From Saccoglossus kowalevskii (taxonomy: Eukaryota; Hemichordata; Enteropneusta; Harrimaniidae): 47,236 nt of DNA. The translations under genes and the position numbers were made by a program. Position 1 is the stretch's first letter; every line of letters starts with the position of its first letter. Of the stretch, positions 12,286-23,045 are shown one piece after another. The notes under the pieces were generated by a model that searched no databases, was not told the DNA's origin, and saw only the letters and a program-made list of their open reading frames with translations. The stretch spans positions 547,753 through 594,988 of the forward strand of contig NW_003138320.1 of NCBI RefSeq assembly GCF_000003605.2, given 5' to 3'.

Positions 12286-12446
12286 TTAAAGCGGGAGGGT
12301 CGTCACCTGCGCACGCGCGGGAATTGAGTCCAAGCGATGATAACACACGCTAAAAGCGCAAAGGCTCATGGGTAGATGCTTGTTTGTAAACAATGACATG
12401 TTATGGCCATCTGACGCATGCGCAGATGACGACTCCCCCGCTTTAA
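12286..12446 (+). mobile_element. TTAA-flanked MITE, 153 bp, in intron 2 of LU copy 3
   Basis: The element 12290-12442 is flanked by TTAA (12286-12289 and 12443-12446). Left end AGCGGGAGGGTCGTCACCTG; right end read inward AGCGGGGGAGTCGTCATCTG, an inverted repeat of about 26 bp. The empty site is visible in copy 4 at about 27230-27250: gttatttaaacgaaacactt, with a single TTAA. It therefore inserted after copies 3 and 4 separated. No coding capacity; piggyBac/Kolobok-type by target duplication only. Confidence 0.9.
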
Positions 12447-12731
12447 ACAAAACACTTATTTCATACAAGTGTTTCATAACAGTAACACTGCGATTGTATT
12501 GGCAGATGAATAGTGGGAAAGACTTCATGATATTTGTGGTCAACTACAAGCATTTTAGTCTGTAATTTGCAGTTGCACATGTACCATTGTATCAGTCATC
12601 ACTTATTGCATTGACGAGTTTGCTAATTTTGTTCGTGAATTTGATCTGCGGGTACGTTTTTGATATGTTTTCTTGGTAATTTTGCTCAGAATTACACTTG
12701 TGCGTTCAAATTGAGCGAAGATAAGCAAAAC

Positions 12732-12842
12732 AATCCTGTATCCGAAAGACATCTAAAACTACACAATTTATACAACAAAATTGATGCGACAACGCAATAA
12801 TATACCGACATTTAACCGCGAATTGGAAATAACGAATACTCA
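12732..12842 (+). repeat. Direct repeat of about 110 bp (partner 14698-14812)
   Basis: Runs from caatcctgtatccgaaagac to aataacgaatactcaca and is almost identical to 14698-14812, which leads into the 26-bp repeat array. It is probably one end or an internal piece of the same mobile element left in intron 2 of copy 3. Confidence 0.85.
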
Positions 12843-13975
12843 CACTTTCTGTTTCCTCTCACTTCGTCAATATGGACTCAAAATTGATACAAAGTATGTC
12901 ATATAAAACAATGTTAATACATATTACTGGAAATAAGTCCATCATTATTATTTATTATCTGTGACAAACTTTTAGTCGCGCCCTTTCGTGTATTTTTCAT
13001 AGATTATGCATTTGTGATGCTCACTTCTCCTTATTATGACCCAACTACTTTTGTCTGTGTCATTTCCTTAGAATTAATTATATTTAAATTATGTCTTGTT
13101 AATTTCCTTAGATAACTTATGTGAAGACTCTACTCATATCAATCTTTCTATAGGGGGATGTGATACCTCCGATACATGTCTCGTTGGCTGTGGTCCACTA
13201 TTCATTGATGATGGCGAGTGCAGATATTATAGGTACCCCATATCAATGTGCCGTAACAAATTCATATTCCATAACTATATTTTATGGACAGTACGCCAGT
13301 ATGTACATTTAATTAGTTAGTTGGATATCAAAATATCTCCTCGAGTCATGTGCGAGTCACTTGATTCAAATTTCAAAGAAGGTGTTTTGCGTGTTCGCGG
13401 AGTGTGCAGGTGAACATAAAATATCGATTTAAACATTTTATCTTCGTTTTCTTGTGATATTTTATGTTTTCATTTCCCCTTCAGATACTGAAAAATGTTT
13501 ATCATGTTGTGACACTGACAACTGCAATGGTAGTACCAATTTATTTGGGAACACTTTCCTGATGTCTGCTGTATTTGCAACTGCACTATATTTGATTATT
13601 TGAAACACGCACGGATTCGAAGACATTCCTTAGACGTGCATGGCCGCTGAGACCACGCTGAGACCATGCTTTAGACCAGACTGAAACCACGCACGTATTA
13701 TATAACCGTTAGAAGTTACAAATTGTCCTCAAACAATAACTCTTGTATAACTTATCATCAGTGTCATATCTTTCCAAATCAACAGGAAAAAACACTCATA
13801 ACTTTAGTAAAGATTGCCATATTGGCTATCTGGTGTGATCTGCATGGGAACTGTATCTTCAAAAAGTAGTCAGTTCTTGTACAAGATAAAAGACGTAGAA
13901 CTTTAGTGTGAAAAATCAAGGTAATTCTGAGTCTTGCGTGTGACCTACTTCACCTAGAATCACGTGCAATCAATG

Positions 13976-14370
13976 TATGACTGTCATTAATTGTTACGAA
14001 TGCACGTTCATTTACACCCTCTTAGTAAATAAAGTATGACTGTCATTAAATATTACGAATGTACGTACATTTATACTCTGCTGTGTAATAAAGTATGACT
14101 GTCATTAAATGTTATGAATACATGCACATTAGTTCTTCGTAGGGGTAATAATGTATGGCAGTCATTCAATTTTATGAATGTACGTTCGTTTATACTCTGC
14201 TGGGCCATAAAGTATGACTGTGATTAAATGCTATCAATGTATACTCATTTATACTCCACTGGGTGATAATGTCATTAAATGTTATGAATGTACACTCGTT
14301 TATACTCCACTGGGCCATAAAGTATAACTGTCATTAAATGTTACGAATATACTTATCTATACTTAACTTC
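13976..14370 (+). repeat. 59-bp minisatellite 3' of LU copy 3, part 1
   Basis: About six to seven units of the 59-bp repeat (tgactgtcattaaatgttac, gaatgtacgttcatttatac), with indels and one unit shortened. The array resumes at 17041 after the 14380-17030 block, suggesting that block inserted into a once continuous array. Confidence 0.85.
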
Positions 14371-14697
14371 AATTATTCTTACAAATTACACAACAAGCAT
14401 GAAATGCGGTATGCGGTGGTTGCAGCACCCAGGAGAGAAAACATTTAGTTATGGTTTCACAAAGTGGAATCCAGGGGCGAAGCTGTATTCGCGTTTTCTA
14501 ACGAAATCTGAAGATATATACCAATGTGCAACGGCTTAGGTGGACAGGCAACGCCCTATGTCAAATTTGACTTGCACCATTGTTTCCATCTGAGCCAACT
14601 GTCGGTGTACTTGCTTAAAGTATTACCGGCTATAGACGCCAACATCACGCAGAAGTGTCGCAGAAGTCATCCAGTACTGGGTTGCTAAGTTCGGCCT
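14371..14697. other. Unclassified sequence between the 59-bp array and the 26-bp repeat element
   Basis: No gene or known repeat recognised. It lies inside the block that interrupts the 59-bp array. Confidence 0.3.
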
Positions 14698-14879
14698 TCC
14701 AATCCTGTATCTGAAAGACATCTAAAACTACACAATTTATACAACAAAATTGATGCGACAACGCAATAATATACCGACATTTAACCGCGAATTGGAAATA
14801 ACGAATACTCACATCGCACGCTGCTGTCGCACAAGAACGGCATCAGCAAAGGGCCACACTTCCATAACGCAAGCAACAC
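14698..14879 (+). repeat. Second copy of the 110-bp direct repeat plus leader of the 26-bp array
   Basis: 14698-14812 matches 12732-12842 nearly base for base; the sequence then diverges (cgcacgctgctgtcgcac) and enters the 26-bp array at 14880. Confidence 0.8.
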
Positions 14880-15140
14880 GCCGAAAGGCGAATATATATA
14901 TATATACAGACATGCCGAAAGGCGAATATATACAGACATTCCGAAAGGCGAATATATACAGACATGCCGAAAGGCGAATATATACAGACATGCCGAAAGG
15001 CGAATATATACAGACATGCCGAAAGGCGAATATATACAGACATGCCGAAAGGTGAATATATACAGACATGCCGAAAGGCGAATATATACGGACATGCCGA
15101 AAGGCGAATATATACGGACATGACGAAAGGCGAATATATT
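14880..15140 (+). repeat. 26-bp tandem repeat array, about 10 units
   Basis: Unit gacatgccgaaaggcgaata plus tataca, 26 bp. Each unit contains GCCGAAAGGC, a GCC/GGC stem closing a GAAA tetraloop. Single substitutions mark some units (ttccgaaa, aaaggtga, gacgaaag). Long open frames across it on both strands are a by-product of a unit with few stops and are not genes. The array leaves through tatattgtgacgtaaat. Confidence 0.95.
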
Positions 15141-15466
15141 GTGACGTAAATTGTAACTGGGAAGTACTTGGAAAAGGGAACAGAGCCCTGGATGTATGTG
15201 TGGAAAGCACACACGTTTGGATACTTTGCGACGACTCATTGCACATGTTTATTTTTAGACTGCTGATACAGTAGCTGGATTGGGGTGTCAGCAAAATTTG
15301 ATATACATACGTCCTGTTTCCCCTTTGGTATAATGGTATGTCCCAGATAGTGGTGTGGTGATTGTGTAATACTTTGGACTGTGCTGAGCCCAGCCTTGTT
15401 GGCAATGAAAATAAATATGACATCATTGACCCAAGTCTCCTACTTTAAATTGGTAGAGCTTGGATT

Positions 15467-16127
15467 NNNNNNNNNNNNNNNNNNNNNNNNNNNNNNNNNN
15501 NNNNNNNNNNNNNNNNNNNNNNNNNNNNNNNNNNNNNNNNNNNNNNNNNNNNNNNNNNNNNNNNNNNNNNNNNNNNNNNNNNNNNNNNNNNNNNNNNNNN
15601 NNNNNNNNNNNNNNNNNNNNNNNNNNNNNNNNNNNNNNNNNNNNNNNNNNNNNNNNNNNNNNNNNNNNNNNNNNNNNNNNNNNNNNNNNNNNNNNNNNNN
15701 NNNNNNNNNNNNNNNNNNNNNNNNNNNNNNNNNNNNNNNNNNNNNNNNNNNNNNNNNNNNNNNNNNNNNNNNNNNNNNNNNNNNNNNNNNNNNNNNNNNN
15801 NNNNNNNNNNNNNNNNNNNNNNNNNNNNNNNNNNNNNNNNNNNNNNNNNNNNNNNNNNNNNNNNNNNNNNNNNNNNNNNNNNNNNNNNNNNNNNNNNNNN
15901 NNNNNNNNNNNNNNNNNNNNNNNNNNNNNNNNNNNNNNNNNNNNNNNNNNNNNNNNNNNNNNNNNNNNNNNNNNNNNNNNNNNNNNNNNNNNNNNNNNNN
16001 NNNNNNNNNNNNNNNNNNNNNNNNNNNNNNNNNNNNNNNNNNNNNNNNNNNNNNNNNNNNNNNNNNNNNNNNNNNNNNNNNNNNNNNNNNNNNNNNNNNN
16101 NNNNNNNNNNNNNNNNNNNNNNNNNNN
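15467..16127. other. Assembly gap (661 N)
   Basis: A run of N. It lies between two stretches of the same 26-bp repeat and between inverted copies of GTGACGTAAAT-like sequence, so the gap probably hides more of the same element. Confidence 0.99.
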
Positions 16128-16333
16128 TTCTCTGCACAGTCTCAGTTGTGGTGATATACATTCACCAAACGATCCCCACCCCGTGACAGCGGACGAGCTG
16201 AGAGGGAGGAGACTTATTAGATAAGCACGCTACCAAAGACAAAGACTATTAGACCGGTATTAAAAACAAGCTCCCCGATCCCGAATACGGTGTAGCCCCA
16301 TAAAGGCCCCCCCCCCCGCATTTAACGTCACAA

Positions 16334-16424
16334 TATATACAGACATGCCGTAAGGCGAATATATATATACAGACATGCCGAAAGGCGAATATCTGTACAG
16401 ACATGCCGAAATGTGAATATGCCG
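16334..16424 (+). repeat. 26-bp tandem repeat, 3-4 degraded units
   Basis: Continuation of the 26-bp family on the right of the gap and in the same orientation (acagacatgccgtaaggcga and variants). It is preceded by catttaacgtcacaatata, the inverted counterpart of tatattgtgacgtaaat at 15136-15152. A run of about eleven C precedes it (16308-16318). Confidence 0.9.
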
Positions 16425-16465
16425 AGAGACTACATACCCTGTAAGAAGGTAAACAAGCATACAAA

Positions 16466-16939
16466 ATGATGCGACATAAATTATTCACATTAAATACATA
16501 TTTACAAGATTACTTAGTCATGATAGATCGGACTGCGACCCCACCCAAATTCGCTTTTATCGGCAAGCTTGATAAGCTTCATACGACAAGAAACCAGAAC
16601 CATACCTTTCAGAGAGCGTATTGGCTTTCACCACAGCATTTTATTAGTGGCATTCATGACGGTATGCAGGCACTCCATCACCTACGCCACGTTTGCCGCC
16701 GTCCCAAGAGCTTCGCTATTTTCTTCGGACAAGTCGCGCTTAAATTTCGCCAAACGGTCTTGTACCACGCTGGTAATATGCTAGTAACATCGTCGAGCAA
16801 GTCCTGGTGTTTGTGGTGGTGGTGTTATTTGTTCGCTGAGGCCTTCCGTCGGTGTGGACATCGTGAGTTGTTTGCAACCGAGACTGAATACAATAGAATA
16901 CTCTTCTTACTATATACTCATGAGCACCTGGCTACTTAG
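16466..16939. other. Open region of 157 codons, unclassified
   Basis: Less AT-rich than its surroundings (many CpG and gcc/cgc triplets) and open for 157 codons on the + strand. The translation has no signal peptide, no domain I recognise and a low-complexity WCLWWWC stretch, so the + frame may not be the real one. The - strand has shorter open pieces. It could be a fragment of a mobile-element protein linked to the 26-bp repeat element. Function unknown. An exact 10-bp hairpin (AATTATCTGC at 17001, GCAGATAATT at 17024) lies just to its right. Confidence 0.25.
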
Positions 16940-17040
16940 CCACTTAACCAATCAGAGAAGGTGCAACAGCACCTGAATAATTTACATACGAATAGATAGC
17001 AATTATCTGCTAATCTACGAAACGCAGATAATTTCTCATT

Positions 17041-17430
17041 ATTTATACTCCTCTAGACCATAAAATAAGCCTGTTATTAAATATTACGAACGTAAGATGA
17101 TTTATACTTCTCTAGGTAATAATGTATGACTGTCATTTAATGTTTGGAATGTACGTTCATTTATACTCTGCTGGGTAATAAATTATGACTGTGATTAAAT
17201 GTTACGAATGTATGTTCGTTTATACTTTGTTAGGCCATAAAATATGGCTGTCATTAAATGCTATCAACGTTAGATGATTTATACTTCGCTTGGTATGACT
17301 GTCATTAAATGTTACGAATGTACGTTCATTTATACTCCGTCTAATAAAGTATTACTGTCATTACATTTTTTGAGTGTACGTTCATTTATACTCTGCTGAG
17401 TAATAACGTATGACTGTCATTAAATGGTGA
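17041..17430 (+). repeat. 59-bp minisatellite 3' of LU copy 3, part 2
   Basis: About six to seven units of the same 59-bp family as 13976-14370, same orientation (tatgactgtcattaaatg, ttacgaatgtacgttcattt, atactctgctg). Confidence 0.88.
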
Positions 17431-18360
17431 TGTGTATATTACAGCCATAAAATTGGCAACTGTCCTGGCATGCAATTTGTCATCTGGCATCCATATATGA
17501 AGTAAGTTTTCCATTAGGACTACCATGAGTATACAATCAGTATATTGTAGAACAGGCACATTTTGAAAATAAGTACAGTTTTTGTAAAGCAAGATCCTAA
17601 AAAATGTGTTCCTAAAACTTGTGCAAGATGACTTTTCGTATTCGAATGAGGTTAACAAAAAAAATTGTATTGAACAATTGTATTTTGCATGTGAATCTCA
17701 AAGTGGCCAAGCACTGGACCATAACCAGCTGCAGGTATTTGTTTTTTTAATTCTGACCCCTTACATTGACATTGTAAGATGTTATGTTGCATGGCATGTT
17801 GAAGATTGGGAGAGCTAGTTAATATCAATGATTATTTGCTCTATTAATTGTGTGAATAAAATATATGTTTAAAAGGTCAGTCTAAGTGGATCACAAAACG
17901 ATTTTACAGTACTCCCATTGTCCCTATTCTAAACATGGTACACTTGAAAGAAAGATCGTATTGAAACATTAATATTTTGATGATATTCCAATTGTACAAT
18001 TTTCTGATTTTGAACGAAAACAAAAGCACAGGCAAGTTATTTAGAAAGTTGAATTTTAGTTTGTCATTACTTTTCATTTGTGGATATTTCAGAAAAATAG
18101 ATAGGATTCTTGTAAAACAATTTATTATCACATACATGGAACTCTGTCCGATGACTTGCATTTTAATTTTCGAGAACAGTACCCCTTGGTGTCAAGTTCT
18201 AACAAATCAAGCTCAGTCAATTATGTCATATCCACTGGGCGTACTGCCATCTTTGGTTCGCATCCTTTCTATCGTTCTGCCACAGGTAGTCAATTTCTTC
18301 TTCAGTCATGCACGTAATATGGAAGGCAGATACCAGTAACAAATATCAAAGGAGCAATTA
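17431..18360. other. No supported gene
   Basis: Nothing recognised. On the - strand near 18225-18310 a short frame starting MTEEEIDYLWQNDRKDANQR looks coding-like in composition, and a + frame runs 17977-18339, but neither carries a known domain or continues. Confidence 0.35.
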
Positions 18361-18985
18361 CCTCTGTGGGTTGAATCAATTCCAATGATAGTGTAGTAAA
18401 ATACTTTATGAAAGGGTTGTGGTGAACAAATATGGGTGCATGAAAGCCAAAGGATGGTGCGGTAGAGGATTTTATGAAAGGGTTGTAGTGATCAACTGTG
18501 GGTTGAAGCAATTAAAAGATGGTGCGGTGGAGGATTTTATGAAAGGGTCGTGGTGATCAACTATGGGTTAAAGCAATTCAAAAATGATGTGGTGGAGGAT
18601 TTTATGAAAGGGTTGTGGTGATCGACTATGGGTTGAAGCAATTCAAAGATGATGTGGTGGAGGATTTTATGAAATTGGTGTGGTGATCAACTATGGGTTG
18701 AAGCAATTCAAAGATGGTGTGGTGGAGGATTTTATGAAAGGGTCGTGGTGATCAACTATGGGTTAAAGCAATTCAAAGATGATGTGGTGGAGGATTTTAT
18801 GAAATTGGTGTGGTGATCAACTATGGGTTGAAGCAATTCAAAGATGGTGCGGTGGAGAATTTTATGAAAGGGTTGTGGTGATCAACTATGGGTTGAAGCA
18901 ATTCAAAAATGGTGCGGTAGAGGATTTTATAAAAGGGTCGAGGTGATCAACTATGGGTTGAAGCAATTCAAAGATAGTGCGGCAA
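18361..18985 (+). repeat. 65-bp minisatellite, about 9-10 units
   Basis: Unit of 65 bp built from ggtgcggtggaggattttat, gaaagggt(t/c)gtggtgatca and actatgggttgaagcaattc plus aaagat. The ggtgg word recurs at 18526, 18591, 18656 and 18721, exactly 65 bp apart. Units differ by a few bases; a six-base variant (gaaattggtg for gaaagggtcg) alternates in the middle of the array. No coding role is evident. Confidence 0.92.
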
Positions 18986-20287
18986 ATAGAGAAGAGTGGT
19001 ATGCCCATCATTATGACTTATGAGCTACACAACATGGCATCACTTTTTGAATGATCAAGAACTACATTCTTTCTTCTGATCCTAGCGTCAGGAAGGAAAT
19101 ATATTGTAAAGAATAACTCAAGTTCAAGCAGACTTGGTCACATTGTGGACCAACCACTTCTTCAGGGCAAAGATTAATGAGGTGCCTGTGCCTAATCTAC
19201 GCATCCTGTTATTACCACCAGTAGGCTTGTGAGTTTAGAGACTGCACATGCTGCAGATGTTCGTTTGCCATGCAGAGGGAAAACGTCACTCTCCAGGTAG
19301 CTGTGCCATATTTTCCAAATTCTGACAACCCACAAACTACGCATACTGCAAAATGCTCTAAGGGCTCTGTCAAACTCATTGGCATTCTGCTATGGAGCTA
19401 CCATTTATCACATGATTGTAGCAGAAACTGTAAAACACTGATATTTCAGGTCTAACCGTGGTCCAACAAATAACAAACTCTTAAATTACACATAAATTAT
19501 AACTTGGAATGCATCTATCCTGTTGTGTTTGGCATCAGTTCTACCATTGTTGTATTTCCCCTTAGAATAAACTAATTTGTGAATATTTTAGACAGTGGTC
19601 ATAGGTCAGTATCGAAACCAGTCTGGTATCCGACGTTGCGTGGGTTGGTTCATTAGCTGTTGTCAGCATCCATGTTAACTATTTATTTTATCAGAAGCAA
19701 CATCTGTAAAATTAAGTAAAACATGAAATTCGAAGGAAAACTATAATGGCTCATTGTTCCAGTCCGATATTCAGAGAGTCCTATGTTTTAGAAGCCATGT
19801 TTCGAATAACACCTCGATAATAAATGTATACTACAAAAATGTATGAAATAAGAATTAATATAAAGTGTCGTCCACTTTTTTTACAAGTTCATAAATCTGA
19901 CAATGTTTTCCAGAAAAAAAAGCAAGTAATCATTACAATTTGACATACAATTAGTACTACATAGTTCGTAGTTGTAAATTGTCTAACACATAAATATCCT
20001 CTCGTCACAGGTGTTGCATATACAGTGATTGGAGACATTATGACCGCCTTGTCGTGTGTATATCATACATGTTGTCAAAATGGAAGTTTATTCGAGAGGG
20101 AGCTAAACCTGTGGCAGATGGCTAATTCTTATATGTGACTACATAACAAATGTAATAACAGTTAGTGTTTATGTTCCATCGCTTTGTATGGACCTTGACT
20201 TTTAACATTTAAATCATTGATTGCTTTTCCAGAATTTGTATCTCATTGATATTTAGCGTAGTTCATGTTACTTTTCTGTGTACGCCT
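18986..20287. other. No supported gene or repeat
   Basis: AT-rich intergenic sequence. Short open frames (for example 19270-19455) lack any signature. Confidence 0.4.
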
Positions 20288-20682
20288 GGCCACAGTCCCT
20301 CTATTCCCGGTCTGGAAACGGTCATTGTATTAGGTGTGAATTGGCCTCCTTCTCTGGCAAAGGCGCGTTGCGGGTACGCACAAAGCATTGTCAGGTGATC
20401 AGTACACAGTCGGTCACTATTATCATTGTTATGTGTTTTTTACAACTTAGTTGTTTATTCCGAATTTCGAGATCAGTATATCTGTATAAGGTCATATTTT
20501 AGCCGGCAAGTAGTTTTTTAATGTATATATTTTACCAGCAGCGACACATTCTCGCAACAAATTTTCATATTTTTATCCAAAAATTGTTCCTGTAATTGAA
20601 ATGAACTCTATTTTATTTATCCTTCTTCACGGCGCGAAATCATTATTTGTCGTCGATTTTGACATTTTATAATCGAAACATA

Positions 20683-23045
20683 TTGTAATGTAGCTCAAAG
20701 GGGAATTTCGGGGATTACTCGCTTCTGCAGTGTAGGGATACCATAAGACCTTATAACGGAACACTGAAGTCATTCACACACCCATGTAGTCAGACACAGT
20801 CAATTTCTGGAGTTGAGCTTCGATGTTCTTTAATATTAAGACACGTGAGACAACCTTTGCTAGGTTATCGTAACAATCCGTCAAGACCTGCCCCTGGTAT
20901 GACGTCCCAACGTCCCCTACATTCAATTTCCCATTTAAGCGTTGGCGAGAACAACGCTCCATCTAGATGGTAAATCCACACTGAAACTGGAATTACCACC
21001 TACCATTAGTGTACCATTTGGCTACACAAATCGCTGTCATCAAATATTCACCAGCAAACATGTTTGTCGGCTCCTCATTTACAATTCACCTGTATTCCGT
21101 GAAATTCCTTTGGAGTCACGCTTCCCCCACACAAATAAATGTACTTAGAGAACACTATGAGGAAGCCATGCTATAACCATTTCGTTCTATATTTATATAT
21201 GTGCTTTCCCTTAGGAAAAAATACCGATGCCATGTTTGCATCCAAATTTTCCTATTTTGTATTTCAATTTTTGTAAGGTGGAGTCTTTTGAAAATGGTGG
21301 AGGGTGTTTAATTATTTTAATATTTCCTTTATTTAATCGAATACTTTTACAATTATTTCAGTTATTTTAATATTTCCTTTATTTCATCGAATATTTTACA
21401 ATGATTTCAGTTATTTTAATATTTCCTTTATTTCATCGAATACTTTTACAATGATTTCAGTTTTTTTAATATTTCCTTATTCAATCAAATACTTTTACAA
21501 TTATTTCAGTTAGTTTAATATTTCCTTAAATGGTGGAGGGTGTTTAGTTATTTTAATATTTCCTTTATTTCATCGAATACTTTTGCAATGATTTCGGTTA
21601 TTTTAATATTTCCTTTATTCAATCGAATACTTTTACAATTATTTCAGTTAGTTTAATATTTCCTTAAATGGTGGAGGGTGTTTAGTTATTTTCGGTTATT
21701 TTAATATTTTCTTTATTCAATCGAATACTTTTACAATTATTTCAGTTATTTTAATATTTCCTTTATTCAATCGAATACTTCTACAATTATTTTAATATTT
21801 CCTTTATTCAATCGAATACTTTTACAATTATTTCAGTTATTTTAATATTTCCTTTATTCAATCGAATACTTCTACAATCATTTTAGTTATTTTAATATTT
21901 CCTTTATTTCATCGAATACTTTTACAATTATTTCAGTTATTTTAATATTTCCTTTATACAATCGAATACTTTTACAATTATTTCAGTTATTTTAATATTT
22001 CCTTTATTCAATCGAATACTTTTACAATTATTTCAGTTATTTTAATATTTCCTTTATTTCATCGAATACTTTTACAATTATTTCAGTTATTTTAATATTT
22101 CCTTTATTCAATCAAAAAATTTTACAATTATTTCAGTTATTTTAATATTTCCTTTATTCAATCGAATACTTCTACAATCATTTTAGTTATTTTAATATTT
22201 ATTCAATCGAATACTTTTACAATTATTTCAGTTATTTTAATATTTCCTTTATTCAATCGAATACTTTTACAATTATTTCAGTTATTTTAATATTTCCTTT
22301 ATTCAATCGAATACTTTTACAATCATTTCAGTTATTTTAATATTTCCTTTATTCAATCGAATACTCTCACAGTTGGTATTTATTCAACTACATTGGAGGA
22401 CGAAGCGACCGCGACGACAACATCTCCTGCAGACGACGCGATCTTGACAACACTACGACGCCGAACTCAAACGCTACTGACGCCGACTATATGACGTTTT
22501 TAATTTTTTCAGTTCATATTACCTTTTTACTTTTATATTACGTCTTAATTCGCTTGATGTATATTTTAACCCTCTTTGTGAGACATCCGCTGCTTAGTGG
22601 TTCCGGGTCGAACCACAGGAAAAAATACCGATGTCATGTTTGCATCATGCTGGCATTTTAACACCACACTGCGAAAACGGAAGACCCACGCCGACTCAAA
22701 TTTCTTTGTTCCTGCATTACAATTTCTCCACGTAGTGTGAAATCATGTGCCAGCAGGTGTGAACTGACTTTTCGCCAACGCTTAAATGGGGAGGGGGGAA
22801 ATGGAATGTAGGGGACGTTGGAACGTCATACCAGGGGCAGGTCTTGACGGGTTGTTACGATAACCTAGCAAGGGGTGTCTCACGTGTCTTAATATTAAAG
22901 AACATCGAAGCTCAACTCCAGAAACTGACTGTGTCTGACTACATGGGTGTGTGAATGACTTCAATGTTTCATTATAAGGTCTTATGGTATCCCTACACTG
23001 CAGAAGCGAGTAATCCCCAAAATTCCCCTTTGAGCTACATTACAA
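20683..23045. mobile_element. 2363-bp element with about 270-bp terminal inverted repeats, TA target duplication
   Basis: Ends are TTGTAATGTAGCTCAAAGGG at the left and its exact inverse at the right, flanked by TA (20681-20682, 23046-23047). The inverted repeats span 20683 to about 20948 and 22772-23045, with a few mismatches and one short indel. The empty site is seen at about 41760-41775 (- strand: aaacatatcagtcaaaattgg), with a single TA, which fixes the boundaries. TA target duplication is typical of Tc1/mariner and some other superfamilies, but repeats this long are unusual for a MITE. No transposase frame is present. The interior holds a 50-bp tandem array and a roughly 30-bp direct repeat (ggaaaaaataccgatg at 21214 and 22619) on either side of it. 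Confidence 0.88.
21300..22375 (+). repeat. 50-bp tandem array, about 21 units, inside the TA-flanked element
   Basis: Unit gttattttaatatttccttt, attcaatcgaatacttttac, aattatttca, 50 bp. Shorter hybrid units and an aatggtggagggtgtttagt insert occur near the left edge (21295, 21530 and 21667), so the left side has higher-order structure while the right side is more uniform. It is bordered on the right by a CG-rich patch (22395-22495) unlike the rest. Confidence 0.95.

Larger units (their letters stand above)
11362..13603 (+). pseudogene. Ly-6/uPAR (LU) gene copy 3, frameshifted, GC donor
   Basis: Exons at 11362-11389, 12080-12213, 13112-13213 and 13485-13603. Exons 1-2 are intact and give signal peptide MRYLLTIVFVIFFTSCVNS, then RKCYQC and further LU cysteines (ESC, VDC, QVC). 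Exon 3 is 102 nt instead of the family's 100 or 103: read in phase after exon 2 it hits TAG after 13 codons, while the frame that continues correctly (GGCDTSDTCLVGC...) is offset by one base. The donor of exon 3 is GCGAGT where all other copies have GTGAGT; GC donors are sometimes used, but with the frameshift it suggests decay. Exon 4 is intact (CLSSCCDTDNCN-like region with CC-x4-CN and GPI-type tail). Intron 2 holds a MITE (12286-12446) and a further roughly 470-bp segment absent from copy 4. A sequencing error in exon 3 is the main alternative to pseudogenisation. Confidence 0.82.

Noticed and set aside
14640-14700. Possible 5S rRNA-like words (gttgctaagttcggccttcc)
   Set aside because: Only a short resemblance; the internal promoter boxes and overall 120-nt structure are absent. 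No tRNA cloverleaf was recognised anywhere in the window either.
14880-15140. CRISPR-like array (26-bp units)
   Set aside because: Units are contiguous with no spacers, and the genome is clearly eukaryotic; it is a minisatellite.
14750-15426. Long overlapping open frames on both strands (up to 205 codons) with repeating Y-S-P-F-G-M-S-type peptides
   Set aside because: They are translations of the 26-bp tandem repeat, whose unit lacks stops in several frames. Coding on both strands at once from a minisatellite is not credible.
15381-16224. Open frames of about 240-257 codons across the first gap
   Set aside because: They consist almost entirely of unknown bases.
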